Below, piece by piece: positions 1 to 9,453 of a stretch of DNA of 58,043 nt; within the stretch, counting starts at the first letter, position 1, and every line of letters begins with the position of its first letter. The position numbers were made by a program, and so were the translations under genes. The stretch covers positions 1 to 58,043 of the forward strand of contig JAIPUZ010000063.1 of assembly GCA_022833215.1 (NCBI GenBank), in the 5' to 3' direction. The stretch is from Mesorhizobium sp. (lineage in GTDB: Bacteria; Pseudomonadota; Alphaproteobacteria; Rhizobiales; Rhizobiaceae). Under the pieces are notes generated by a model. The model worked only from the letters and a program-made list of their open reading frames with translations, had not been told where the DNA came from and did no database searches.

Positions 1-24
1 GGCCAAAATCGCAAACAGGCAACG

Positions 25-993
25 ATGGAACGCGGCGCGCGCATGCTCCGCACCGCGCTCGGGCCTGCCATCTCGGACCTGCTGCGCGATCCTTCCATCG
101 TCGAGGTGATGCTGAACCCCGATGGGCGCATCTGGGTCGATCGCCTCGCCGGCGGACTGGAAGACACCGGCGAAAAGCTGACCCCGGAAGACGGTGAACG
201 CATCATCCGCCTGGTGGCCCATCACGTCGGGGCCGAAGTCCATGCCCGCGCGCCGCGCGTCTCGGCCGAGTTGCCGGAGAGCGGCGAACGCTTTGAAGGC
301 TTGCTTCCTCCCGTTGTCACGTCGCCGACCTTCGCCATCCGCAAGCCGGCGGTCGCGGTGTTCACCCTCGACGATTACGTCGCAGCCGGGATCATGGCCG
401 ACACCCAGGCCACTGCGCTACGCGAGGCCGTCGCCTCCCGCGCCAATATCTTGGTGGCGGGCGGCACCTCCACCGGCAAGACGACGCTCACCAATGCGCT
501 GTTGGCCGAAGTCGCCAAGACGCAGGACCGCGTGGTCATCATCGAGGACACGCGCGAGCTGCAATGCGCGGCGCCGAACCTCGTCGCCATGAGGACCAAA
601 GACGGGGTGGCGACGCTGTCCGATCTCGTCCGCTCCTCGCTGCGCCTGCGCCCCGACCGCATCCCAATCGGCGAGGTCCGCGGCGCCGAGGCGCTCGATC
701 TCCTCAAAGCCTGGGGCACCGGCCATCCCGGCGGCGTCGGAACGATCCACGCCGGCTCCGCCATCGGTGCGCTGCGCCGCCTCGAGCAGCTCATCCAGGA
801 GGCGGTCGTCACCGTCCCGCGCGCCATGATCGCCGAGACCATAGACCTGGTTGCCGTCCTTTCCGGCCGGGGCGCCGCGCGCCGGCTTGCCGACCTCGCC
901 CGCGTCGAGGGCCTCGGCGCCGACGGCGACTACCGGCTCGCCCCCGCCTTTCCAGACCTTACCCAAACCGACCGAACAGGAGACCCCGCATGA
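25..993 (+). CDS. trbB: TrbB, conjugative transfer secretion ATPase
   Basis: VirB11-type hexameric ATPase that powers pilus assembly and substrate transfer at the inner membrane in trb-type conjugation. The P-loop GGTSTGKT lies near residues 146-153. The downstream [20 protein letters not shown] block is the TrbB Walker B/His-box region. The length, about 320 residues, is normal for the family. The frame is open back to base 1 with no stop, and relatives carry a few residues before [11 protein letters not shown], so the true start may lie just outside the window. Its stop overlaps the trbC start (ATGA). First gene seen of the trbBCDEJKLFGI order, which is that of rhizobial plasmids and integrative elements. 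Confidence 0.95.
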   Translation: MERGARMLRTALGPAISDLLRDPSIVEVMLNPDGRIWVDRLAGGLEDTGEKLTPEDGERIIRLVAHHVGAEVHARAPRVSAELPESGERFEGLLPPVVTSPTFAIRKPAVAVFTLDDYVAAGIMADTQATALREAVASRANILVAGGTSTGKTTLTNALLAEVAKTQDRVVIIEDTRELQCAAPNLVAMRTKDGVATLSDLVRSSLRLRPDRIPIGEVRGAEALDLLKAWGTGHPGGVGTIHAGSAIGALRRLEQLIQEAVVTVPRAMIAETIDLVAVLSGRGAARRLADLARVEGLGADGDYRLAPAFPDLTQTDRTGDPA

Positions 994-1319
994 TTAGTCG
1001 CGCCTTCCGCGTCCGCCGCCATATCGCATCCGCCGCCACCTTCACCTGGGTCGCGCTGCTGACCTCGCCGGCCTTGGCCTCGGGCTCCTCCATGCCCTGG
1101 GAGGCCCCGCTTCAGTCGATTCTCGAATCCATCGAGGGGCCGGTGGCGAAAATCGTGGCGGTCATCATCATTATCGTCACCGGCCTGACGCTCGCCTTCG
1201 GCGATACCGGCGGCGGCTTCCGGCGGCTGATCCAGATCGTCTTCGGCATTTCGATCGCGTTCGCCGCCAGCTCCTTCTTTATCAGCTTCTTCTCGTTCGG
1301 CGGCGGGGCGGTGATCTGA
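990..1319 (+). CDS. trbC: TrbC, conjugative pilin
   Basis: Pilin subunit of the conjugative pilus (VirB2/TrbC family), 109 residues. An N-terminal signal sequence ends near residue 30 (SPALA-SG). Two hydrophobic helices follow, at about 53-70 and 80-100, as expected for a membrane-stored pilin. ATG 990 overlaps the trbB stop by ATGA, which decides this start against a much longer upstream reading of the same frame that is only a shadow of trbB. The end overlaps the trbD start (TGATG). Some TrbC pilins are cyclised; nothing in the sequence settles that here. Confidence 0.93.
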   Translation: MISRAFRVRRHIASAATFTWVALLTSPALASGSSMPWEAPLQSILESIEGPVAKIVAVIIIIVTGLTLAFGDTGGGFRRLIQIVFGISIAFAASSFFISFFSFGGGAVI

Positions 1320-1600
1320 TGGCAGTCGTCCTCGAACAGCTCGACGCCGTGCCCGGGTTCACCGCCCCGGTTCATCGCGCGCTCAGCGAACCCATCCTGC
1401 TGGGCGGCGCGCCGCGTTCGGTGGCGATCCTCAACGGCACGCTCGCCGGGGCCGTCGGCCTCGGCCTTCAGCTCTGGCTCGCCGGCATCCTGATCTGGGC
1501 CGTCGGCCATCTCGCAGCCGTGTGGGCGGCTAAGCGCGATCCCCTCTTCGTCGAGGTCGCGCGCCGGCATCTGCGCGTGCCCGGCCATCTTTCGGTGTGA
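1319..1600 (+). CDS. trbD: TrbD, conjugative transfer membrane protein
   Basis: Small inner-membrane protein of the VirB3/TrbD family, 93 residues, the usual size. A hydrophobic stretch at about 38-70 forms one or two membrane helices, and the polar tail is rich in Arg and His. VirB3-type proteins associate with the VirB4/TrbE ATPase, whose gene follows 10 bases later. The start ATG 1319 overlaps the trbC stop. The family assignment rests on size, hydropathy, the N-terminal LEQLDAVPGF-type sequence and the conserved gene order. Confidence 0.92.
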   Translation: MAVVLEQLDAVPGFTAPVHRALSEPILLGGAPRSVAILNGTLAGAVGLGLQLWLAGILIWAVGHLAAVWAAKRDPLFVEVARRHLRVPGHLSV

Positions 1601-1610
1601 GGCGTGCAAG

Positions 1611-4136
1611 ATGATGAACCTCGCAGAATATCGCCGCACCGCCGCGCGCCTCGCCGACTACCTGCCCTGGGTGGCGCTGGTCGGCCAGGGCGTCGTCTTG
1701 AACAAGGACGGATCGTTCCAGCGCAGCGCGAAGTTCCGCGGGCCGGATCTCGACTCCGCGGTCGCGGCCGAGCTGGTCGGCGTCGCCGCGCGCCTCAACA
1801 ATTCCTTCCGCCGCCTCGGCTCCGGCTGGTGCATCTTCGTCGAGGCGCAGCGGTCCGAGGCTGGCACCTATCCCAACGACGTCTTTCCCGATCCGGCCTC
1901 CGCTCTGGTCGACGCCGAGCGCAAGGCGGATTTCGAGGAGGAAGGCAGCCATTTCGTCTCCGACTACTATCTGACCTTCCTCTGGCTGCCGCCGGCCGAG
2001 GAGGCCGCCCGCGCCGAAAGCTGGCTCTATGAGGGCCGTGAGACCTCCGGCGTCAATCCCTGGGAGCTGGTTCGCGGCTTCGTCGATCGCACCGATCGCG
2101 TGCTGGCCCTCCTCGACGGCTTCATGCCCGAGTGCCGCTGGCTCACCGACGGCGAAACGCTGACCTATCTCCATTCCACGATCTCGACCAAGCGCCATCG
2201 CGTCCGCGTCCCGGAGACGCCGATCTATCTGGACGCGCTTCTGGCCGATCAACCGCTGACCGGCGGGCTCGAACCGCGCCTTGGCGCCGCGCATCTGCGC
2301 ATCCTCACCATCACCGGATTCCCGAGCGTCACCACGCCCGGCCTGCTCGACGACCTCAACCGGCTCGCCTTTCCTTATCGCTGGTCGACCCGCGCGATCC
2401 TGATGGACAAGACCGACGCGACGCGGCTGCTCACGAAAATCAGGCGTCAGTGGTTCGCCAAGCGCAAGTCGATCGCGGCGATCCTCAAGGAAGTGATGAC
2501 GAACGAGCAATCCGCGCTCGTCGACACGGATGCGGCCAACAAGGCCGCCGACGCGGATCTCGCGCTTCAGGAACTCGGCGCCGACGTCGCCGGCATCGCC
2601 TATGTCACCGCGACCGTCACCGTCTGGGACGAGGATGCCCGCCGCGCCGACGAGAAGCTGCGGCTGGTCGAAAAGGTCGTCCAGTCCCGCGATTTCAGCG
2701 TCATGGTCGAGGCGGTCAACGCCGTCGACGCCTGGCTCGGCTCGCTGCCGGGCCACGCCTACGCCAATGTGCGTCAGCCTCCGATCTCGACGCTCAACCT
2801 TGCCCACACGGTCCCTTCGTCCGCCGTGTGGGCGGGACCGGAAAGGGACGATCACTTCGGCGCGCCCCCGCTGCTCTATGGCAGGACCGAAGGATCGACC
2901 CCTTTCCGGCTCTCCCTCCATGTCGGTGATGTCGGCCACACGCTGATGGTCGGTCCGACCGGCGCGGGCAAGAGCGTGCTGCTGGCGCTCATGGCGCTGC
3001 AATTCCGCCGCTACCCGCGCAGCCAGATCTTCGCCTTCGATTTCGGGGGCTCCATCAGGGCAGCCACTTTGGCCATGGGCGGCGACTGGCATGACCTCGG
3101 CGGCCGGCTGACCGAAAGCGCGGACGGATCGGTCTCGCTCCAGCCGCTCGCCCGTATCGAGCAGACGCAGGACCGCGCCTGGGCCGCCGACTGGATCGTG
3201 GCGATCCTCCAGCGCGAAGGCGTCACAATCACGCCCGAAGCCAAGGAGCATATCTGGACGGCGCTGTCCTCGCTCGCGTCGGCCCCGATCGAGGAGCGCA
3301 CGATCACCGGCCTGTCGGTGCTGCTCCAGTCCAACGACCTCAAGCTCGCTATCCAGCCCTATTGCGTCGGCGGCCCCTATGGGCGGCTGCTCGACGCGGA
3401 GGCTGAAAACCTCGGCGACGCTTCGGTCGTGGCCTTCGAGACTGAGGGGCTGCTCGACACCGGAGCCGCACCCGCGGTCCTCGCCTACCTGTTCCACCGG
3501 ATCGCCGACCGCCTCGATGGACGCCCGACGATGATCATCATCGACGAGGGCTGGCTGGCGCTCGGCGATCCGGCCTTCTCCAAGCAATTGGCAGAATGGC
3601 TGGTCACGCTCAGGAAAAAGAACGCATCCGTCGTCTTCGCCACGCAGTCGCTGGCCCAGCTCGAAAAGAGCACGATCGCGCCTGCGATCATCGAAAGCTG
3701 CCCGACCCGGCTGCTCCTGCCCAACGATCGCGCCGTCGAGCCGCAGATCACCGCGATCTACAGGCGGTTCGGCCTGAACGACCGGCAAATCGAGATCCTG
3801 GCCCGCGCCATCCCGAAGCGGGACTACTACTGCCAGAGCCGCAGGGGAAACCGGCTGTTCGAGCTGGGCCTGTCCGAAGTCGGCCTGGCGCTCTGCGCGG
3901 CGTCCTCCAAGTCCGACCAGGCATTGATCGCCGACATCCTCACTGAGCATGGCCGCGACGGCTTCCTCGCCGCGTGGCTCACCGCGCGCGGCGTCGAATG
4001 GGCGGCCGATCTCATTCCCAACCTCACCAACATCGCCGTCGCGCCCGACCGGCAGGCGCCCGCGCCGCAGGAGCCGGCGCCGGTCCTCGACCTCACCGAA
4101 GCCCTCGAACTCGACCCACAGGAGATCATGCCATGA
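1611..4136 (+). CDS. trbE: TrbE, VirB4-type conjugation ATPase
   Basis: Large VirB4-family ATPase of the mating-pair apparatus, 841 residues. The N-terminal half is the CagE/TrbE/VirB family region. The C-terminal RecA-like half has a P-loop GPTGAGKS near residues 448-455 and a Walker B MIIIDEGWLAL near 640-650. Two ATG codons stand side by side at 1611 and 1614, and either could be used. The stop overlaps the trbJ start (ATGA). A very long minus-strand reading frame across this gene is a high-GC shadow and was not annotated. Confidence 0.96.
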   Translation: MMNLAEYRRTAARLADYLPWVALVGQGVVLNKDGSFQRSAKFRGPDLDSAVAAELVGVAARLNNSFRRLGSGWCIFVEAQRSEAGTYPNDVFPDPASALVDAERKADFEEEGSHFVSDYYLTFLWLPPAEEAARAESWLYEGRETSGVNPWELVRGFVDRTDRVLALLDGFMPECRWLTDGETLTYLHSTISTKRHRVRVPETPIYLDALLADQPLTGGLEPRLGAAHLRILTITGFPSVTTPGLLDDLNRLAFPYRWSTRAILMDKTDATRLLTKIRRQWFAKRKSIAAILKEVMTNEQSALVDTDAANKAADADLALQELGADVAGIAYVTATVTVWDEDARRADEKLRLVEKVVQSRDFSVMVEAVNAVDAWLGSLPGHAYANVRQPPISTLNLAHTVPSSAVWAGPERDDHFGAPPLLYGRTEGSTPFRLSLHVGDVGHTLMVGPTGAGKSVLLALMALQFRRYPRSQIFAFDFGGSIRAATLAMGGDWHDLGGRLTESADGSVSLQPLARIEQTQDRAWAADWIVAILQREGVTITPEAKEHIWTALSSLASAPIEERTITGLSVLLQSNDLKLAIQPYCVGGPYGRLLDAEAENLGDASVVAFETEGLLDTGAAPAVLAYLFHRIADRLDGRPTMIIIDEGWLALGDPAFSKQLAEWLVTLRKKNASVVFATQSLAQLEKSTIAPAIIESCPTRLLLPNDRAVEPQITAIYRRFGLNDRQIEILARAIPKRDYYCQSRRGNRLFELGLSEVGLALCAASSKSDQALIADILTEHGRDGFLAAWLTARGVEWAADLIPNLTNIAVAPDRQAPAPQEPAPVLDLTEALELDPQEIMP

Positions 4137-4909
4137 CCCGACACCACTTCCCCCGTATCGCGGGCGCGTCCCTGCTTGCATTGACGCTCGCCGCGCCGCT
4201 GGCGCTTTCGCCGGTCTTCACCACCCCTGCCCGCGCCCTCTTCGGCTTCGGCCGGATCGTTTACGACCCGACCAACCACGCCGAGAACCTCCTGACGGCG
4301 GCACGCACCCTTGAGCAGATCAATAATCAGATCACCTCGCTTCAGAACGAGGCGCAGATGCTCATCAACCAGGCGAAGAACCTCGCTAGCCTGCCCTACA
4401 GCTCGCTCCAGGCGCTCCAGCAGAACGTGCAGCGCACCCAGCAGCTTCTCGCCCAGGCGCAGAACATCGCCTTCGACGTACAGTCGATCGACAGCATGTT
4501 CCAGCAGGACTACGGGAAACTCTCCCTCTCGGCGACCGACAACCAGTTGATCTCCGACGCCCGTAGCCGCTGGGAAAATACCGTAGGCGGCTTGCAGGAT
4601 GCGATGCGTGTCCAGGCCGGCGTCGTCGGCAATATCGACACGAACCGCGCCGAGATGTCTGCGCTCGTCGGCGAGAGCCAGGGCGCAACCGGCGCGCTTC
4701 AGGCGACCCAGGCCGGCAACCAGCTCCTCGCCCTGCAAAGCCAGCAGCTCTCCGACCTCATCGCCGTGATCTCGGCCAACGGCCGGGCGGACGCTCTCTC
4801 GGAAGCCGAGCGCGCCACAGCCGCCGAGCAGGGCCGCATCCAGCGCGAGCGGTTCCTGACGCCCGGCTCCGGGTATCAGCCCGGCAGCGCGCAGATGTTC
4901 AACAACTGA
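4133..4909 (+). CDS. trbJ: TrbJ, conjugation channel component
   Basis: VirB5-like periplasmic/pilus-tip protein of the P-type conjugation system, 258 residues. A signal peptide (residues 1-36, ending TPARA) precedes a FGFGRIVYDPTNH segment typical of TrbJ. A long Gln-rich helical region with coiled-coil character (about 60-130, 190-240) follows. The start at 4133 is fixed by the ATGA overlap with trbE, although the frame is open further upstream. No catalytic residues are expected. Next is the entry-exclusion-like trbK gene 20 bases downstream. Confidence 0.94.
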   Translation: MTRHHFPRIAGASLLALTLAAPLALSPVFTTPARALFGFGRIVYDPTNHAENLLTAARTLEQINNQITSLQNEAQMLINQAKNLASLPYSSLQALQQNVQRTQQLLAQAQNIAFDVQSIDSMFQQDYGKLSLSATDNQLISDARSRWENTVGGLQDAMRVQAGVVGNIDTNRAEMSALVGESQGATGALQATQAGNQLLALQSQQLSDLIAVISANGRADALSEAERATAAEQGRIQRERFLTPGSGYQPGSAQMFNN

Positions 4910-4929
4910 CGGGCCGGGAGGGGGACTTC

Positions 4930-5217
4930 ATGGACGGCAAGGTGCTGGCCCGGATCGCGGCCATCATATTCGTCGCCGTCGCCATCACGGCGACGATCAT
5001 CGAAATGACCCGCGAGGAAACAACCGGGCCAGCGCCGGCCGTTCCGGTGCTCCAGCCCGCGGCCGATCCGCTGCGGCTGGAGCAGCGGCGGTGTCAGGAG
5101 TTGGGCGAAGCCGCCGCCAATGACGCCTCGTGCCTGCGCGTGTGGGCCGAGACCCGTGATCGCTTCCTCGGCCGCTCGCCCGCACCGGAAGCTCCCGCCC
5201 CGAACGAAGGACGGTGA
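4930..5217 (+). CDS. trbK-alt: TrbK-alt, putative entry exclusion protein
   Basis: Short protein (95 residues) with one N-terminal membrane helix (about 7-25) and a Pro/Ala-rich periplasmic tail with two Cys (in RRCQELG and DASCLRVW). Size, these Cys blocks and position between trbJ and trbL match the group annotated as putative entry exclusion protein TrbK-alt, which is thought to stop redundant mating into a cell already carrying the element. It differs from classical lipoprotein TrbK, since no lipobox is present. A purine-rich leader (gggagggggac) precedes the ATG. The function is inferred from family and context. Confidence 0.85.
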   Translation: MDGKVLARIAAIIFVAVAITATIIEMTREETTGPAPAVPVLQPAADPLRLEQRRCQELGEAAANDASCLRVWAETRDRFLGRSPAPEAPAPNEGR

Positions 5218-5220
5218 GCC

Positions 5221-6579
5221 ATGGGCGGCACCGGCGTCATAGATAATTTCCTCGGCATCTTCACCAGCTACATCGACAGCGGATTCGGCCTGCTCGGCGG
5301 TGAGGTGGCCTTCATCGCCACCACGCTAATCATCATCGACGTGACCCTTGCCGCCCTGTTCTGGGCGTGGGGCGCCGCCGACGACATCATCGCCCGCCTC
5401 GTCAAGAAGACGCTGTTTGTCGGCGTCTTCGCCTACATCATTTCCAACTGGAACAATCTCGCCCGCATCGTCTTCGAGAGCTTCGCCGGCCTCGGCCTCA
5501 TGGCGTCCGGCACCGGCTTTTCGACCGCCGATCTCCTGCGCCCCGGCCGCGTGGCGCAGACCGGCCTCGATGCCGGCCGGCCGCTGCTCGAATCCATCTC
5601 CGATCTCATGGGCTGGATCGCCGTCTTCGAGAACCTCGTCCAGATCCTTTGCCTCTTCTTCGCCTGGGCGCTGGTGATCCTCGCCTTCTTCATTTTGGCC
5701 GTCCAATTGTTCGTCACTTTGATTGAATTCAAGCTGACCACCTTGGCCGGATTCGTCCTCATTCCATTCGGCCTCTGGGGCAAGTCCGCCTTCATGGCCG
5801 AGCGTGTCCTGGGCAATGTTGTCTCATCCGGCATCAAGGTGTTGGTCCTCACCGTCATCATCGGCATCGGCTCGACCCTGTTTGGCCAGTTCACTTCCGG
5901 CTTCGGCAGCGCGACCCCGACGATCGACGACGCGATGGCCATCGTCCTCGCCGCCCTATCCCTTCTCGGATTGGGGATATTCGGCCCCGGCATCGCCACC
6001 GGCCTGGTCTCGGGCGGTCCGCAGCTCAGCGCCGGCGCTGCCGTCGGCACCGGCCTTGCAGTCGGCGGCGCCGCGATCGCGGCCGGCGGCGCGACCATGC
6101 TGGCAGCGCGAGGCGGTGCCGCCGCGCTTTCCGGCGGTGCTGCCCTGGCGCGCGGCGGCGCATCGGCCGCCGGCGCTGCCTCGACCGCATACACCCTCGC
6201 TTCCATGGGCGAATCCGGCGCGTCGGGCGTCGCGGCCGGTCTCGGCGGTGTCGCTCGCGCCGGCGGTGCCGCCGCGGTCTCGCCGCTGAAGCGCGCCGTC
6301 TCCCGCGCGGCCGACAGCCTCAAGTCCAGCCACACCGGAGGCGTCAAGGGCGGCTTCGAGACGACCGGCGGCACCTCGACCATGGGAACCCTCGGCGGCG
6401 GCGCATCGCCGGCACCCGCAAGCACGCCGACGCCCGATGGTCCGCCCGCCTGGGCGCAGCGCATGCGCCGCAGCCAGGCCATGAGCCACGGCGTCACAGC
6501 GGCCGCCCATGCGGTCCGCTCCGGTGACAGCCATGGCGGCGGCTCCTCCATCAGCCTTTCCGAAAGCGACCGCACATGA
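5221..6579 (+). CDS. trbL: TrbL, conjugative transfer membrane channel protein
   Basis: VirB6/TrbL polytopic inner-membrane protein, 452 residues. Several hydrophobic helices lie in the first 270 residues (for example about 25-50, 65-80, 140-175, 195-215, 235-255). They are followed by a long Ala/Gly/Ser-rich low-complexity cytoplasmic tail, typical of TrbL. It starts three bases after the trbK stop and overlaps trbF by ATGA. The compositionally biased tail produces long shadow frames on both strands, which were ignored. Confidence 0.94.
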   Translation: MGGTGVIDNFLGIFTSYIDSGFGLLGGEVAFIATTLIIIDVTLAALFWAWGAADDIIARLVKKTLFVGVFAYIISNWNNLARIVFESFAGLGLMASGTGFSTADLLRPGRVAQTGLDAGRPLLESISDLMGWIAVFENLVQILCLFFAWALVILAFFILAVQLFVTLIEFKLTTLAGFVLIPFGLWGKSAFMAERVLGNVVSSGIKVLVLTVIIGIGSTLFGQFTSGFGSATPTIDDAMAIVLAALSLLGLGIFGPGIATGLVSGGPQLSAGAAVGTGLAVGGAAIAAGGATMLAARGGAAALSGGAALARGGASAAGAASTAYTLASMGESGASGVAAGLGGVARAGGAAAVSPLKRAVSRAADSLKSSHTGGVKGGFETTGGTSTMGTLGGGASPAPASTPTPDGPPAWAQRMRRSQAMSHGVTAAAHAVRSGDSHGGGSSISLSESDRT

Positions 6580-7265
6580 ACATCTTCAAGCGACCCACCA
6601 CCCATTACGGCAAGACGCCGAAACCCGTCACGCCCTATCAGAAGGCCGCCCAGGTCTGGGACGAGCGGATCGGCTCCGCCCGCGTTCAGGCCCGCAACTG
6701 GCGCTTCATGGCCTTCGGCTGCCTGATCCTCTCGGCCGGCTTCGCCTCGGCCCTGGTCTGGCAATCGGCCCGCGGCACCGTCGTTCCATGGGTCGTGGAA
6801 GTCGATCGCCATCATGAGGTACGGGCCGTAGGCCCGGCAATCGCCAACTATTCGGTTCTCGACACCCAGATCGGGAGACAGTTGGCGGACTTCATAGAAT
6901 GGGTGCGTGGCCTCCCCATGGATCCGGTGGTCGTGAAAAACAACTGGCTCCGGGCCTACAACTTCACGACCGATCGCGGAGCCGCTGCGCTCAACGACTA
7001 TGCGAGAGCGAATGAACCATTTGAGCGCGTCGGCCGCGAACAAGTTGAGGTCACCGTCTCCTCTGCCATCCGCGCCTCGCCGGATAGCTTCCGCATCGCT
7101 TGGACGGAGAGGCGTTTCGAGAACGGCCAGCTCGCTTCCACTGAACGCTGGACGGCGATCCTCACCGTCATCATCCGACAGCCCCGAACCGCCGACGGCC
7201 TCAGTGCCAACCCCTTTGGAATCTATGTGAACGCGATCTCCTGGTCGCGGGAGATGAGTCAATGA
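6576..7265 (+). CDS. trbF: TrbF, VirB8-like conjugation scaffold protein
   Basis: VirB8-family bitopic inner-membrane protein, 229 residues. It has a cytoplasmic N-terminus with the TrbF-typical KTPKPVTPYQKAAQVWDERIG block, one membrane helix at about 45-65, and a periplasmic VirB8 domain to the end. It bridges the inner-membrane complex and the TrbG/TrbI core. Both ends overlap neighbours by ATGA (trbL before, trbG after), which argues for tight translational coupling. Confidence 0.94.
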   Translation: MNIFKRPTTHYGKTPKPVTPYQKAAQVWDERIGSARVQARNWRFMAFGCLILSAGFASALVWQSARGTVVPWVVEVDRHHEVRAVGPAIANYSVLDTQIGRQLADFIEWVRGLPMDPVVVKNNWLRAYNFTTDRGAAALNDYARANEPFERVGREQVEVTVSSAIRASPDSFRIAWTERRFENGQLASTERWTAILTVIIRQPRTADGLSANPFGIYVNAISWSREMSQ

Positions 7266-8281
7266 CCCGCAATCCTGTTGAAGCCGGACCTGCGGCTTTC
7301 CGTAAACCTGCAATGGCGGCTTTCCTGCTTTCAGCAACCGTGCTGGCCGGCTGCGCGACTAACCGCACGCCGCAGTTCAGCTACGATGCCGACGTGCCCG
7401 CGCTTCCCGTCGTCAGGACCGCCGTGACCGACGGCACGCCCCGGCCGCTGCACACCCCGCCCGGCTGGACCGTCTCGCGCGGCGGCGCGGCCGCTACGAC
7501 CCCGGAGGGTCGTGTTGAAAACGCCAATGCGGCCGCGCGTGTCGAGCCGCGCCGGGAAGGCTACTACAACGCGATCCAGATTTACCCCTGGTCGGAAGGC
7601 GCGCTGTTTCAGGTTTATGCCGCCGTCGGACAGATCACCACGATCGCACTGGAGCCGGGCGAGAGCTTGACCGGGGCTGGTCCGATCGCGGCCGGCGACA
7701 CGACCCGCTGGATCATTGGCGACACGGAAAGCGGCTCCGGCACGACGCGCCGCGTCCATGTGCTGGTCAAGCCGACCCGCGCCGGCATCTCCACCAATCT
7801 GGTGATTACGACGGACCGCCGCACCTATCTCATCGAGCTGCGCGCGAGCGAGGAAACGTGGATGCCGGCGATCGCCTGGGCCTATCCCGCACCGCCGGCA
7901 AGCCAGCGTGTGACCGCACCGGCCGCTCCGATCATTCCGGCCGAATCCGCGCGCAACTACCGCTACCGCCTCACCGGGGACAATCCGCCCTGGCGTCCGA
8001 CGACCGTGTTCGACGATGGGCGGCGCGTTTACGTCGTGTTCCCGCGCGGGATCGTCCAGGGCGAGATGCCGCCCCTGTTCGTCATCGGCTCGGGCGGCGA
8101 ACCGGAAATCGTCAACAGCCGCATCTATCGGAACGTGCTCATAGTCGATCGCCTCTTCGGCGCGGCCGAGCTGCGCCTTGGCTCCGGCAACCGACAGCAA
8201 AAGGTCAGGATCGTTCGCGTCCAGCCGGGCCAGACCGCTGCTACCGCGCAATCCACGGCTACGGGAGGAGCACCGTCATGA
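7262..8281 (+). CDS. trbG: TrbG, VirB9-like conjugation lipoprotein
   Basis: VirB9/TrbG outer-membrane core component, 339 residues. The N-terminus carries a lipobox VLAGC with the lipidation Cys at residue 31, so it is likely an outer-membrane-anchored lipoprotein. The C-terminal beta-rich domain has the family pattern YRLTGDNPPWRPTTVFDDG. Together with TrbF and TrbI it builds the periplasm-spanning core. Starts and ends in ATGA overlaps. Confidence 0.94.
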   Translation: MTRNPVEAGPAAFRKPAMAAFLLSATVLAGCATNRTPQFSYDADVPALPVVRTAVTDGTPRPLHTPPGWTVSRGGAAATTPEGRVENANAAARVEPRREGYYNAIQIYPWSEGALFQVYAAVGQITTIALEPGESLTGAGPIAAGDTTRWIIGDTESGSGTTRRVHVLVKPTRAGISTNLVITTDRRTYLIELRASEETWMPAIAWAYPAPPASQRVTAPAAPIIPAESARNYRYRLTGDNPPWRPTTVFDDGRRVYVVFPRGIVQGEMPPLFVIGSGGEPEIVNSRIYRNVLIVDRLFGAAELRLGSGNRQQKVRIVRVQPGQTAATAQSTATGGAPS

Positions 8282-9453
8282 GCGACAATGACGACCGGAA
8301 AGAGGAAGGGGCGGAGCTGGCGGGAGCAGCCGGTGACGGCGCGGGGGCGATGCGCCTGCGCGCTGAAGCGCCGCGCGTCACGCGCATCTCGCGAAAGGTG
8401 CTGATGGGCGCCGGCCTGGTCGCCGGCATCGGCATCGGCGGAGCGCTGATCTACGCGCTTCAAGGCGTCGATCGCGGTGGCCAGCCGGAGGAGCTGATCT
8501 CGACCGAGCGCCGCCAGACGGCAGACGGCTTGCAGGGCCTGCCCGGCAGCTATGGCGACGTGCCGGTCCTCGGCCCGCCGCTGCCCGGCGATCTCGGCGG
8601 GCCGGTGCTGCGCGCCCGCGAGGAAGGCCAGCCCATCCCCGCCACCCCGATGCCGGTCCCAGCCGCCGATCCCGAGGAGCAGCGCCGGCTTGCCGAGCTG
8701 GAAGCCGCCCGCACCAGCGAGATCTTCTTCCAGATCAGGGCGGGTCAGAACGCCGGCTCGCCCGCGATCCCGTCCGTTCCCGGCATGACCGGGCTGACGG
8801 GCGCCGGAACGCAGGACCGGCACCTTGCCTTCCTCAACGCCGAGGTGGATCGGCGCACGGTCGCGCCCGATCGAGTCATGGCGCCGGCCTCGCCCTATGT
8901 CCTGCAAGCCGGCGCGGTGATCCCGGCCGCGCTGATTACCGGCATCCGTTCGGATTTGCCGGGGCAGATCACCGCCCAGGTGACGCAGAACGTCTATGAC
9001 AGTCCGACCGGGGCGCTCCTGCTCATTCCGCAGGGAAGCCGCCTCATCGGCGAATATGACGCCGGCGTCACCTTCGGCCAGCGAAGGGTCTTGCTGGTGT
9101 GGAATCGCCTCATCCTCCCCAATGGCCGTTCCATCGTTCTGGAGCGCCAGCGCGGCGCCGATGCCTCGGGCTATGCGGGTCTGGAGGACGGGGTCGACTA
9201 CCATTGGTGGGATCTGATGAAGGCGGCGGGCCTCTCGACGCTGCTCGCAATCGGCGCAGAGCTGGCGACAAGCGAGGAGGATCGGCTGGTCCGTGCCATC
9301 CGCGACGGCGCCCAGGACACGGTGAACCAGGCCGGCCAGCAAATCGTCCAGCGTCAATTGCAGGTCGAGCCTACCTTGACCATCCGGCCCGGTTTCCCGG
9401 TCCGCGTCATCGTCGGGCGAGATCTCGTCCTCGAGCCCTACGGAGCCCACTGA
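8278..9453 (+). CDS. trbI: TrbI, VirB10-like conjugation core protein
   Basis: VirB10/TrbI family, 391 residues from ATG 8278, which overlaps the trbG stop. A short acidic cytoplasmic N-terminus is followed by one membrane helix at about 41-61, a Pro-rich periplasmic linker, and the C-terminal beta-barrel-like core. The core holds the family blocks IPQGSRLIGEYDAGVTFGQ and GYAGLEDGVDYHWWDL. VirB10 proteins couple inner-membrane ATP use to outer-membrane gating. The frame is open far upstream, but that extension lies antisense-like inside trbG and is not used. Confidence 0.95.
   Translation: MSDNDDRKEEGAELAGAAGDGAGAMRLRAEAPRVTRISRKVLMGAGLVAGIGIGGALIYALQGVDRGGQPEELISTERRQTADGLQGLPGSYGDVPVLGPPLPGDLGGPVLRAREEGQPIPATPMPVPAADPEEQRRLAELEAARTSEIFFQIRAGQNAGSPAIPSVPGMTGLTGAGTQDRHLAFLNAEVDRRTVAPDRVMAPASPYVLQAGAVIPAALITGIRSDLPGQITAQVTQNVYDSPTGALLLIPQGSRLIGEYDAGVTFGQRRVLLVWNRLILPNGRSIVLERQRGADASGYAGLEDGVDYHWWDLMKAAGLSTLLAIGAELATSEEDRLVRAIRDGAQDTVNQAGQQIVQRQLQVEPTLTIRPGFPVRVIVGRDLVLEPYGAH

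Noticed and set aside
1530-4181. Long minus-strand open frame (883 codons) opposite trbE
   Set aside because: It mirrors trbE codon structure, is full of Arg/Asp/Gly typical of antisense high-GC shadows, and has no recognisable domain.
5433-7337. Minus-strand frame of 634 codons opposite trbL and trbF
   Set aside because: Low-complexity Ala/Pro shadow of the TrbL tail; no domain or ribosome site.
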